Below, piece by piece: positions 50,823 to 59,299 of a DNA stretch of 64,000 nt (its first letter is position 1; the number at the start of each line of letters is the position of its first letter). The notes beneath the pieces are model-generated. The model made no database searches and had not been told where the DNA came from. It saw only the letters and a program-made list of their open reading frames with translations. Source of the stretch: JADCCX01 sp051649305 (GTDB taxonomy: Bacteria > Pseudomonadota > Alphaproteobacteria > Rhizobiales > Beijerinckiaceae); contig JBOFGV010000044.1 in NCBI GenBank assembly GCA_051649305.1, positions 1 through 64,000 of the forward strand, written 5' to 3'. The translations under genes and the position numbers were made by a program.

Positions 50823-52298
50823 TTAACCGGCAGACGCATCCAGCCCACCTATATGGAAGGCCTTGATTTCAAGATACTCGTCAATGCCGAGTCTTGAGCC
50901 TTCGCGGCCCAGGCCAGACTGTTTGATGCCGCCGAAAGGCGCAGCATCAATGGCAAGAGAACCTGTGTTCAAGCCTACCATGCCAAACTCAAGTCGCTCC
51001 GCCACACGCCAGGCACGACGAATATCCTGCGTGTAAAAATACGAAGCCAAGCCATACGGCGTGTTGTTGGCGATTGCCAAGGCCGCTGCCTCATCGTTGA
51101 ATCGAAAGATCGGAGCGACGGGCCCGAACGTCTCTTCAGAAGCCAGAAGCATGTCAGTAGTCGCCCCGGTCAGAATTGTTGGAGGCACGAAATTGCCTGT
51201 CCAAGCCGTCGCCTCTCCAATAATTCTTACCGCACCTTTATTTCGGGCGTCTGTTACATGCCGATGTACCTTGTCGACAGCCGCTTGATTGATAAGAGGT
51301 CCGATCGTAACATTAGACTGCATGCCGTCACCGACAACAAGATCAGCGACAGCAGCCTCAAGCCGCTCAACAAAACGGTCGTGTATTCCACCCTGGACCA
51401 GGATTCTGTTGGCGCAGACGCAGGTCTGGCCAGCATTTCTGAACTTGCTGGCCATGACGCCTTCAATCGCAAGTTCGAGATCAGCGTCATCGAAGACGAT
51501 GAACGGTGCATTGCCACCCAGCTCCAGGCTCAATCGCTTGATTGTACCGGCACTTTGGGACATCAGCAATTGTCCAACGCGCGTGGACCCAGTGAAAGAG
51601 AGTTTCCTGACGAGCGGACTGGACGTCAATGCCTGTCCGATGGCATCAGGCATTCCAGTCAGAACGCTGAAAATGCCACGCGGAAAGCCAGCGCGCTCTG
51701 CAAGCTTGGCCAATGCCAGGGCAGACAACGGAGTCAGGTCAGACGGTTTAACGATGATCGGACAGCCTGCAGCGAAGGCTGGTGCGCATTTGCGTGTGAT
51801 CATCGCGTTCGGGAAGTTCCAGGGCGTAATGGCTGCTGATACGCCGACTGGCTCTTTGAGCACGAGGATTCTTCGGTCGGAACTGGGTGCCGGAATGACG
51901 TCACCGCCAATTCGTCTCGCTTCTTCAGCAAACCATTTTACAAAGCTTGCGCCGTACATGACTTCGCTTCGCGCTTCGGCAAGCGGCTTGCCCTGTTCTG
52001 AAGTCATGATCAAAGCAAGGTCTTCGGCGTTCTCTAGAATAAGCCTGTGCCAATTCTCCAGAAGCTTTGCTCGCTCGACGTTAGGCAAAGCTCTCCAGGC
52101 CGGCCAAGAATCGTGAGCCGCCTCGATGGCCTCTGCTGTTTGCGAAGTGCCCATCAAAGGCAGACTGCATAGTGTCTCACCAGTTGCAGGATTTTTTACC
52201 GGGAAAACCTCCTGATTGGCGTTGGAGATCCAGCGTCCCGCTACAAAGGCCTGGTTTCGCAGAAGATCAGGGTCGTTAAGACGGCTGGCCAATGACAT
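50823..52298 (-). CDS. NAD(P)-dependent succinate-semialdehyde dehydrogenase-like enzyme
   Basis: A 491-residue aldehyde dehydrogenase. The nucleotide-binding region PWNFPNAMITRKCAPAFAAGCPIIVKPSDLTPLSALAL, the general-base Glu in LSLELGGNAPFIVFDDAD, the catalytic Cys in NAGQTCVCANR and the late EETFGPVAPIFRF are all present. The ALDH5/GabD-like pattern fits oxidation of the semialdehyde produced by the adjacent aminotransferase. ATG 52298 has GGAG six bases upstream. A 26-bp palindrome lies just before it. Confidence 0.92.
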   Translation of the reverse strand: MSLASRLNDPDLLRNQAFVAGRWISNANQEVFPVKNPATGETLCSLPLMGTSQTAEAIEAAHDSWPAWRALPNVERAKLLENWHRLILENAEDLALIMTSEQGKPLAEARSEVMYGASFVKWFAEEARRIGGDVIPAPSSDRRILVLKEPVGVSAAITPWNFPNAMITRKCAPAFAAGCPIIVKPSDLTPLSALALAKLAERAGFPRGIFSVLTGMPDAIGQALTSSPLVRKLSFTGSTRVGQLLMSQSAGTIKRLSLELGGNAPFIVFDDADLELAIEGVMASKFRNAGQTCVCANRILVQGGIHDRFVERLEAAVADLVVGDGMQSNVTIGPLINQAAVDKVHRHVTDARNKGAVRIIGEATAWTGNFVPPTILTGATTDMLLASEETFGPVAPIFRFNDEAAALAIANNTPYGLASYFYTQDIRRAWRVAERLEFGMVGLNTGSLAIDAAPFGGIKQSGLGREGSRLGIDEYLEIKAFHIGGLDASAG

Positions 52299-52344
52299 AA
52301 GAAGCTCCACAAATGAAGCTGGACCATAAGCCTGGACAACAGCA

Positions 52345-52370
52345 ATTTTTGCCGCTCTAGCAGCAAAAAT
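52345..52370. promoter_or_regulatory. 26-bp near-perfect palindrome before the dehydrogenase gene
   Basis: The arms ATTTTTGCCGCT and AGCAGCAAAAAT are inverted repeats of 12 bases with one mismatch and a two-base spacer (CT). It lies 47-72 bp upstream of the dehydrogenase ATG. Position and symmetry indicate a dimeric-repressor or activator site; the Lrp protein next door is a candidate. Confidence 0.7.
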
Positions 52371-52470
52371 GATGGCGTCCTGTCAAATATGAACCTGATT
52401 GCAGAAACGACTGCGGTTGTGGGACGCTATTGTCATAAAAGCGCAACTGGCTCCCGAAGGCACGATTACC

Positions 52471-52818
52471 ATGATCCAAGTCATCAAAGAGCTTGCTACA
52501 TTCGACAATTTTCAAAAACTCGATCTGCGCGTCGGGGCAATATCAAGTGTTGAAGCATTCCCACGCACCAAAAACCCATCCTACAAGATAGAGGTCGATT
52601 TCGGTCCACTTGGACGTAAATGGTCAAGCGCTCAAATTACGAATTATGCCTTCGATGATCTTCTAGGCCGCCAGGTGATCTGCATTGTCAATTTCCCGCC
52701 ACGCAATATCGCAGGCTTTCATTCTGAAATCCTGATCCTTGGCGTGCCAGATACCGCGGGCAGAACGATTCTGCTGCAACCAACGGAGACGATACCGCTT
52801 GGAGGTGCTGCATTCTGA
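52471..52818 (+). CDS. CsaA-like tRNA-binding domain protein
   Basis: A 115-residue single OB-fold protein of the EMAP-II/CsaA group: FDNFQKLDLRVGAISSVEAFPRTKNPSYKIEVDFG, then KWSSAQITNYAFDDLLGRQVICIVNFPPRNIAGFHSEILILG. ATG 52471 gives the family's usual length. It overlaps the transporter start by one base (TGATG). Confidence 0.9.
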   Translation: MIQVIKELATFDNFQKLDLRVGAISSVEAFPRTKNPSYKIEVDFGPLGRKWSSAQITNYAFDDLLGRQVICIVNFPPRNIAGFHSEILILGVPDTAGRTILLQPTETIPLGGAAF

Positions 52819-53663
52819 TGGCTCAGACAACTACCACAGCAACTCTTACCGGTACGGCAGCGATCGTATCATGGGGAGCCCTGGGTCTTTTGGGCAAACT
52901 GGTCGCGCACATTCCCCCGATGGTGGTGATGGCGATCTGTTTTTTGCTTGCTGGAATTGTTGGCCTCGGCATTTGCCTGATGCGAAAAACACGGCCTTCC
53001 CTCACCAGACAAACCTTCGTTTCGGCAGGGTTCATAACTGCGTATCATCTGCTTTACTTGGCGTCCTTCTCCTATGCTCCCGCAATTGAAGTTTCGCTTC
53101 TGAACTATCTGTGGCCAGCGTTCTTGATCATTCTTGGCAACATCTTTTTCGGCCTCGGCAGTGGATCGCGTGGCCTGTTCGGTGCAGGTATGGGCTTTTT
53201 CGGTGTTGCGCTTTTGATCGTTCCAAACGCGGGATTTCAAATGGAGACTAAATCCCTGACTGGCTACGTGCTTGCAATAGCCGCAGCCATGATTTGGGCT
53301 ATTTACTCTAACGTCCGCCGTAAAGCCGACGGTGATGTCGTTACATCTCTGACATCTATTTGCCTGCTTTCCGGAACGGTTTGCCTCTTAGGGGCGGGCT
53401 TAATCAGTCCTTGGTCATTGAAGTTGGCATCCATTGATATGCTCTGGATCTCTCTTTTGGCAGCAGGGCCGGCTGGAGGTGCGTTTTTTGCCTGGGATTA
53501 TGGTCTTCGTCACGGAAATGCTGCGTTGCTGTCTGTTCTTGGTTTTGCTGCTCCGCTGATTTCGACGGCCATGCTTATTGCAGCAGGTTTTGCAGATGCA
53601 ACATTGCAAGTCGTAATTTCTGCAGGAATAATATCGATTGGTGGTTGGATAGCTCGGAAGTAG
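52818..53663 (+). CDS. EamA-family (DMT) transporter
   Basis: A 281-residue ten-helix permease with two EamA repeats (AIVSWGALGLLGKLVAHIPPMVVMAICFLLAGIVGLG and MIWAIYSNVRRKADGDVVTSL). Members export metabolites or amino acids. Translationally coupled to the CsaA-like gene. Confidence 0.86.
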   Translation: MAQTTTTATLTGTAAIVSWGALGLLGKLVAHIPPMVVMAICFLLAGIVGLGICLMRKTRPSLTRQTFVSAGFITAYHLLYLASFSYAPAIEVSLLNYLWPAFLIILGNIFFGLGSGSRGLFGAGMGFFGVALLIVPNAGFQMETKSLTGYVLAIAAAMIWAIYSNVRRKADGDVVTSLTSICLLSGTVCLLGAGLISPWSLKLASIDMLWISLLAAGPAGGAFFAWDYGLRHGNAALLSVLGFAAPLISTAMLIAAGFADATLQVVISAGIISIGGWIARK

Positions 53664-53985
53664 CCCAGATCAATCAAGGACAGAGCATCATCCCTACTAT
53701 ATAATTGCGGAAGATGACCGTACCGAATGTCCGCTCGAGAGATGTATGTTCTTCTCCAATAGCGCCATTCTTTATGAACCATAATTAAATTGTGGTCTTT
53801 CTCGTATTTCTGCTTTTGGCCAGATGCGGCTATCTGAATTGTAATTCACCTCTTAAGGCACGTCATAAAGCTGACATGACGAGAGCAACTATATTTCTGT
53901 CGCTAAATGTCATTTGACATTCTTAAAGTTTGAACCGCGCAAAGCGAAATGTGCATTGATGGACTTCGCTCTCAATGTCGTTGAG
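53664..53985. other. Convergent intergenic region with an inverted repeat
   Basis: A 322-bp AT-rich gap between two convergent transcripts. It contains the perfect 7-2-7 inverted repeat AATGTCA/TGACATT (53906-53921) and a weaker CGTCAT/ATGACG pair (53861-53881). There is no T-run, so no clear intrinsic terminator. No gene is seen. Confidence 0.5.
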
Positions 53986-54366
53986 TCAATTCACCTTGCC
54001 AGTAGCTGTTTTGCCGGACTTGTCAGTTAGCTGAACAGCGCCACGCACACGAGTGATGGGAGACGGTGAAGTCCCGCTGAATTTTGAACCATCGGCGACA
54101 GGCTCCAGCGTGATGCGCTGTGATTTTCCATCAACCACCATGATGGCGAGCGCCTTGAAACCGGTCGCTGGCAGCGGCTTGTCGACAGCATCGCTGACAT
54201 AGACTTCCAGCGCGGTTCCCTTGGCCACCACCTCTACGTGGTAGGTTCCGGCATCAACCAGATCGCCGCCATTTGGTCCTTTGCGCGGCTCGTGGGCCAG
54301 GGCAGCGTGTGGCATTATGAGAACAGCGCCAAGGCTGGTGATGATAACGCGGCGATTGAGTGTCAT
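53986..54366 (-). CDS. Small periplasmic protein of the heavy-metal RND operon
   Basis: A 126-residue protein with a signal peptide (MTLNRRVIITSLGAVLIMPHAALA). The mature part starts HEPRKGPNGGDLVDAGTYHVEVVAKG and is beta-rich, a pattern seen in exported proteins linked to Czc/Cus pumps. It ends the operon 21 bp after the RND gene. It may bind metal or stabilise the pump; not established. Confidence 0.7.
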   Translation of the reverse strand: MTLNRRVIITSLGAVLIMPHAALAHEPRKGPNGGDLVDAGTYHVEVVAKGTALEVYVSDAVDKPLPATGFKALAIMVVDGKSQRITLEPVADGSKFSGTSPSPITRVRGAVQLTDKSGKTATGKVN

Positions 54367-54386
54367 GGTGTTGATCCTTTCATGTG

Positions 54387-57300
54387 TCAGAAAGCCTCTA
54401 TGGGCTTTGAGCTTTGTGAGTATGCTTTGTTCGTTGCAGCGGCCTGTTCTGCACGCACACTTTCAACGAGGCGGTTGAGTGGCTTCTCGCCATAACGCAG
54501 GAACAGCACCGGTGTCAGGAATGTATCAAGCAGCGTCGCGCTGATGAGGCCCCCGAAGATGGTGATGGCGACAGGATGCAGGATTTCCTTGCCCGGCGCC
54601 TGCGCGTCGATCATCAGCGGGATGAGCGCCACACCAGCGGAAAGCGCCGTCATCAACACAGGTGTCAGACGCTCCAGAGAACCGCGCATGACAAGCGCAG
54701 GCCCGAATTCCATGCCTTCGTGGATAGCAAGGTTGATGGTATGACTGACCTTGAGGATGCCGTTGCGTGCAGCGATGCCAGTCAGCGTGATGAAGCCGAT
54801 CATCGATGCCACGGACAGCGGCTGCCCCGCCCACCACAGCGCCGCAACTGATCCGATCAATGCCAGCGGCACTGAGCCCATGATAATCAAGGCAAACACC
54901 ACAGAACGATAGCGGCTGTAGAGAATGGCAAAGACCATGGCGAGCGAGATGGCGGAGAGGATGCCGATGGTGCGTGTTGCCTCCTCCTGCGCCTGAAACG
55001 TGCCTTCAAGGCTTGCGAAGTAGCCTTGGGGCAGAGCTGAGCCTGCAACAGATTTACGGATATCCGCTACGATCCGCGCCATGTCAGCCTTGCCGTTGCT
55101 GTTGGCCAAAACAACAATACGGCGCTTGCCATTCTCGCGCAGGATCTGGTTGAGGCCGTCCGTTTCCTGCACATCTGCCAGTTGGCGCACCGGCACCCAG
55201 CCAAGGGGCGTTTCAATCAGCATATCACCGAGTGACTGCGTGGTGCGCAGCGCATCAGGCAGGCGCATCACGACATCAAAGCGCTTGTTGCCATCCACCA
55301 GCCGCGAAACGATGCGACCGTTAGAAAGACGCTCCAGCGCCTCGGTGATGGCGGCTGGCTGCAATCCGAAAAGTGCAGCGCGCTCGTAATCCACCGTGAT
55401 TTCGAGCTGGGGAATGCGCACCTGCTTTTCAACCTGCAGATCGACAACGCCGGGGACGGCTGCGAGCCTGTCGCGAAACTCTGCCGCAACACGCCGCAGC
55501 GTATCGAGATCCTCTCCGTAGATCTTCAGCGCGATCTGGGCGCGAACGCCTGATAGCATATGGTCAAGCCTGTGAGAGATGGGCTGGCCGACATTGGTGG
55601 CCAGCGGCAGCACGGCGAGACGCGTGCGGATGTCGTTGATGATGTCATCCTTGGAGCGGCTGGAAGGCTTCAGATCAACCTCGATTTCAGAGGCGTGGAC
55701 GCCTTCGGCATGCTCATCCAGTTCCGCGCGACCAGTGCGGCGGCCAACCTGTTTCACTTCCGGAACGGCCAAAATCAGCTGCTCTGCGATCAACCCAACG
55801 CGGTGGCTTTCCGCCAGCGAAATGCCGGGATTGAACAGCGTGTTGATGGTCAAGGTGCCTTCGTTGAAGGGCGGTAGAAATGTACGTGGGAGCTGCGTTG
55901 CCAGAGCGCCCGCAGTCAGTACGCCTGCCAGTGTGCCAACCATCAATGTCTTTTGATGCCGGAAGCTCCAGCCAAGAGCGACACGGTTGGCCGCCTTGAG
56001 CTTGCGGACAAGCCAGCCCTCACTGTGGTCCAGACGTTTGAGGCTCGGCAGCATGTAATAGGCCATCACGGGTGTCAGCGTGATGGAGACGATCAGGCTC
56101 ATCAGGATCGAGATGATGTAGGCCTTGCCGAGCGGCGCGAAGAGTCGCCCTTCGATGCCAGTGAGAGCGAACAGCGGCACAAAAACAAGGATGATGATCA
56201 TGGTGGCATAGACGATGCCGGAGCGGACCTCCTGGCTTGCGCCGACAACGACATCGAAGACAGAGCGCGGATTGCCCAGCTCCCGGTTCTCGCGCAAGCG
56301 CCTGAAGATGTTCTCGACATCAACCACAGCGTCGTCAACCAGCTCACCGATGGCGATGGCCAAACCGCCGAGAGTCATGGTGTTGATGGAAAGCCCCATC
56401 CACCAGAAGACAATGGCGGTCGCCAGGATCGACACCGGAATGGCCGTCAGTGATATGACAGTTGTGCGCGTGTTCATCAGGAACAGAAAGAGAATGATCG
56501 CCACAACCACGATGGCTTCCATCAGCACGGTCTGCACATTGCGTATCGAGGTTTCTATGAAGTTGGCCTGTCGGAACAGAATATTGTCGACCTTGATGCC
56601 GCGCCCCAGTGTCGTGCTGATATCAGCCAGCGCTGCCTCGACCTGACGGGTCAGCACAATGGTATCGATATCCGGCTGCTTCTCTACGGACAGGATCACG
56701 GACGGCTTGCCCATGTAGCCAGCCTCGCCGCGTTTCAATCTTGCGCCGAAACCCACCTCGGCCACTTGTCTGAGCTGAATCGGGCGGTTGCCGACGGTTG
56801 CGACAGCGATCGAGCCCAGATCCTCCAGCCGCATGGTGCGCCCGATATTCCGGATCAGGAACTCGCGGCTGTACTGGTCTGTGAAGCCACCGCCGGTGTT
56901 GGTGCCAAAGCTGGTGAGTGCGGTTTCAATCTGCGCCTGTGTGACCCCAAGCGCGCGCATGGCAGATGGGTTGGGGGCAATGCGGTATTGCCGGACTTCG
57001 CCGCCGATGGGGATGACCTGCGAAACACCGGGAATCGTCAGCAGGCGAGGACGGATCACGAAGTCGGCAATCTCGCGCAGTTCCATGGGCGACACGTCAT
57101 CAGGCGCGGTCATGGCCGCCAGCACAATTTGCCCCATGATGGAGTTGATCGGCCCCATCTGCGGCGTAACAGTTGCAGGCAAGCGGTCGCGGATCAGCGA
57201 CAAGCGCTCGGCAATCTGCTGCCGGTTGCGGTAGATGTCCGTGCCCCAGTCAAACTCGACATAGACAATGGAGAGACCAACACCCGAAACAGACCGGACA

Positions 57301-57542
57301 CGGGTGACGCCCGGCAAACCGTTCATCTGCGTTTCAATCGGAAACGAGATCAGCTGCTCCACCTCCGGCGGTGCCAAACCTTCCGCCTCGCTCATGATGG
57401 TGACGGTTGGTTTGTTAAGATCCGGGAAGACGTCCACCGGCAGCTTTGTGACGGTGAAAGCACCAAACACGATCATCACCATGGCCAGCGCCAAAACCAG
57501 CAGGCGATTGCGAAGGGATTGCGTGACGAGGAAGTTGAACAT
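54387..57542 (-). CDS. Heavy-metal efflux RND pump (CusA/CzcA family)
   Basis: A 1051-residue trimeric proton-driven transporter. The N-terminal FNFLVTQSLRNRLLVLALAMVMIVFGAFTVTKLPVDVFPDLNKPTV is typical, as are VKQVGRRTGRAELDEHAEGV and DLQVEKQVRIPQLEITVDYERAA. The proton-path segment in TM4 reads GGLAIAIGELVDDAVVDVEN, with acidic residues where CusA has AMVDAAIVMIEN and CzcA has FGxIVDGAVxxxEN, so it belongs to the metal group but not clearly to either subgroup. Metal specificity unknown. ATG 57542 has GAGG eight bases upstream. Confidence 0.92.
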   Translation of the reverse strand: MFNFLVTQSLRNRLLVLALAMVMIVFGAFTVTKLPVDVFPDLNKPTVTIMSEAEGLAPPEVEQLISFPIETQMNGLPGVTRVRSVSGVGLSIVYVEFDWGTDIYRNRQQIAERLSLIRDRLPATVTPQMGPINSIMGQIVLAAMTAPDDVSPMELREIADFVIRPRLLTIPGVSQVIPIGGEVRQYRIAPNPSAMRALGVTQAQIETALTSFGTNTGGGFTDQYSREFLIRNIGRTMRLEDLGSIAVATVGNRPIQLRQVAEVGFGARLKRGEAGYMGKPSVILSVEKQPDIDTIVLTRQVEAALADISTTLGRGIKVDNILFRQANFIETSIRNVQTVLMEAIVVVAIILFLFLMNTRTTVISLTAIPVSILATAIVFWWMGLSINTMTLGGLAIAIGELVDDAVVDVENIFRRLRENRELGNPRSVFDVVVGASQEVRSGIVYATMIIILVFVPLFALTGIEGRLFAPLGKAYIISILMSLIVSITLTPVMAYYMLPSLKRLDHSEGWLVRKLKAANRVALGWSFRHQKTLMVGTLAGVLTAGALATQLPRTFLPPFNEGTLTINTLFNPGISLAESHRVGLIAEQLILAVPEVKQVGRRTGRAELDEHAEGVHASEIEVDLKPSSRSKDDIINDIRTRLAVLPLATNVGQPISHRLDHMLSGVRAQIALKIYGEDLDTLRRVAAEFRDRLAAVPGVVDLQVEKQVRIPQLEITVDYERAALFGLQPAAITEALERLSNGRIVSRLVDGNKRFDVVMRLPDALRTTQSLGDMLIETPLGWVPVRQLADVQETDGLNQILRENGKRRIVVLANSNGKADMARIVADIRKSVAGSALPQGYFASLEGTFQAQEEATRTIGILSAISLAMVFAILYSRYRSVVFALIIMGSVPLALIGSVAALWWAGQPLSVASMIGFITLTGIAARNGILKVSHTINLAIHEGMEFGPALVMRGSLERLTPVLMTALSAGVALIPLMIDAQAPGKEILHPVAITIFGGLISATLLDTFLTPVLFLRYGEKPLNRLVESVRAEQAAATNKAYSQSSKPIEAF

Positions 57543-57552
57543 CACTCGTGCC

Positions 57553-59217
57553 TCAGCGGATTTGGTTCAGAAGTTCGACGCCTTGTGTGACGATGCGCTT
57601 GTTGATCTCCAGTCCGGAGATCACGAGCACACGGTCCCCGTCCAGCGGTTCCACACGCACTTCGCGTGGCACGAAGCGTTCGGCGTTGGCGTGTTCGTAG
57701 ACGATCATCTGGCCGTTGCCAGCGCGGACAACAGCGGTGCGTGGAACAGCAATGCCTGCCTTCGTCTCTTCCGTTTCAACAAGCACAGTCATCAACTGTC
57801 CCATGCGCAGGCCGCGGGTGTTTTCACTCACGGCAAAATGAACCGGGATGGCCTGATTGCGATCAGCAAAGCCCGTACCCTGATAGTCAAGTTTGAGGGC
57901 ACGCCCATCGTTCAGCCGCGCAGTGCCGGTCTTCGCTCCTGCCAGGGCATCAAACGTCAAGGCTTCAATCCAGAGCCGATCCGGGTCAACGATCTGGAAG
58001 ATAACGGCGTTGACCTCCACCACCTGCCCGGGTGTGGCAGTGGCTGAAGCGATGACCCCGTTGACAGGGGCCGTCAGTCTTTCTGGCTCGCGCTTCTGGG
58101 CATTTTCAAGGTTGGTCTTGCGGTTGTTGAGGCCGCGCAGCTCGAGCTCTGCATCCTCTATCTGCGAACGCGCCACCACATTGGCGATGGGCCTCAGCCG
58201 CTCCAGACGTCGCTGAACCAGCGTAATCTGTTGCTCCAGCTCGCGGGATTGCTGTTGCTGTGTCGTGATATCTGCTGAGCTGATCGCGGGCTGTACCAGA
58301 GCCAGAACGTCGCCCGCCTTGATGCGCTGGCCAAGGCGAGGGAAGCCGCCGGGAGGGGGCGAAAGACGGCCGGTGACAGCGGTTTGGACAGCACCGCTGG
58401 CCGAAGGATCAGGGATAACGCGGCCGGGCAATGGCACGGCACGGCGATGCTCCTCCGGTTTTGCCATCATCGTCCGCACACCGAGAATGCGCTGTGTCGC
58501 CTTGGGAACAAAAACCGCACCATCAGGAAAACGCTGTGCAAGGTCGACAGCGGACTGGGAGGAAGCCTTGGCAGGCGCAGTGTCGGCAAGGGCTGGCATC
58601 GCAGCAGTGAACACAGCAACCAAGCTGCTCGTCAGCAGGACAACAGCTGCAGTACCCGATGACCTGCCGCCGCGGGCCACAAGAATGCCAATAAGAAAAG
58701 CGCCGATCGCGACAACAGGCAATGTTATGTCGTAGGCAGCCACTCGCTCGCGCAAACTTTTGGCAATTGCACTGCCGAAGAACCAGGAAGATTGCACCGC
58801 AGGTGGAGTTGCCTCTTCTGCAGGTACTTTCAACTGGCCTGTGAGAACGTCGACATCCGCTCCTGCCGTAACGGTGACAATCAGATCGTAGATTTCACCT
58901 TCTTTGGCCCAGGCGGCATCAACAGAAAAAGTGCCATCCGCATTGCGTGTAGCCTTCAAGGTTCCCTTCGGAGTCTCAAGTTCAATCTCGGCATCTGTCA
59001 CCGGCTCGTTGGTGATGAAACGATCTATGAACAGTATGAGCTTGCCGCCGCGCAACACGCCGATCAATTCAAAGATATCAGACGAGGCATCAAAGCGCGG
59101 TGCTATGGTCGTGGAAACTGGCGTTGGTGGCGCGCCATGGTCATGGCCTTCATGGGCTGATGCAAGAGGTGCAGCCAGCACGACAGCAATGAAAAAGGCA
59201 AGAAGGCGATACAGCAT
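57553..59217 (-). CDS. RND membrane-fusion protein with extended N-terminal region
   Basis: A 554-residue periplasmic adaptor. The signal peptide (MLYRLLAFFIAVVLAAPLASA) leads to HEGHDHGAPPTP, a possible metal-binding tail, then an Ig-like region (ILFIDRFITNEPVTDAEIELETPKGTLKATRNADGTF), a membrane helix (DITLPVVAIGAFLIGILVARGG, about residues 183-204) and a second hydrophobic segment. Only after about residue 240 does the standard HlyD/CusB part begin, with the coiled-coil hairpin SREVEQ-like region and lipoyl flanks (GRVIPDPSASGAVQ, VNGVIASATATPGQVVEV). Ordinary adaptors lack this 220-residue front. The RND pump follows 10 bp later. Confidence 0.88.
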   Translation of the reverse strand: MLYRLLAFFIAVVLAAPLASAHEGHDHGAPPTPVSTTIAPRFDASSDIFELIGVLRGGKLILFIDRFITNEPVTDAEIELETPKGTLKATRNADGTFSVDAAWAKEGEIYDLIVTVTAGADVDVLTGQLKVPAEEATPPAVQSSWFFGSAIAKSLRERVAAYDITLPVVAIGAFLIGILVARGGRSSGTAAVVLLTSSLVAVFTAAMPALADTAPAKASSQSAVDLAQRFPDGAVFVPKATQRILGVRTMMAKPEEHRRAVPLPGRVIPDPSASGAVQTAVTGRLSPPPGGFPRLGQRIKAGDVLALVQPAISSADITTQQQQSRELEQQITLVQRRLERLRPIANVVARSQIEDAELELRGLNNRKTNLENAQKREPERLTAPVNGVIASATATPGQVVEVNAVIFQIVDPDRLWIEALTFDALAGAKTGTARLNDGRALKLDYQGTGFADRNQAIPVHFAVSENTRGLRMGQLMTVLVETEETKAGIAVPRTAVVRAGNGQMIVYEHANAERFVPREVRVEPLDGDRVLVISGLEINKRIVTQGVELLNQIR

Positions 59218-59299
59218 ACAGGGTTCCAGAGTGCGGGCCGATTCCACCCATTCCGTGCCTTTTGCCACAACGATGCAAATGCAATGTTTCCGGATTGTA

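Noticed and set aside
56766..57590. Long open frame (274 codons) on the plus strand
   Set aside because: Antisense to the RND pump gene; Arg/His/Asp-rich low-quality composition typical of a shadow frame.
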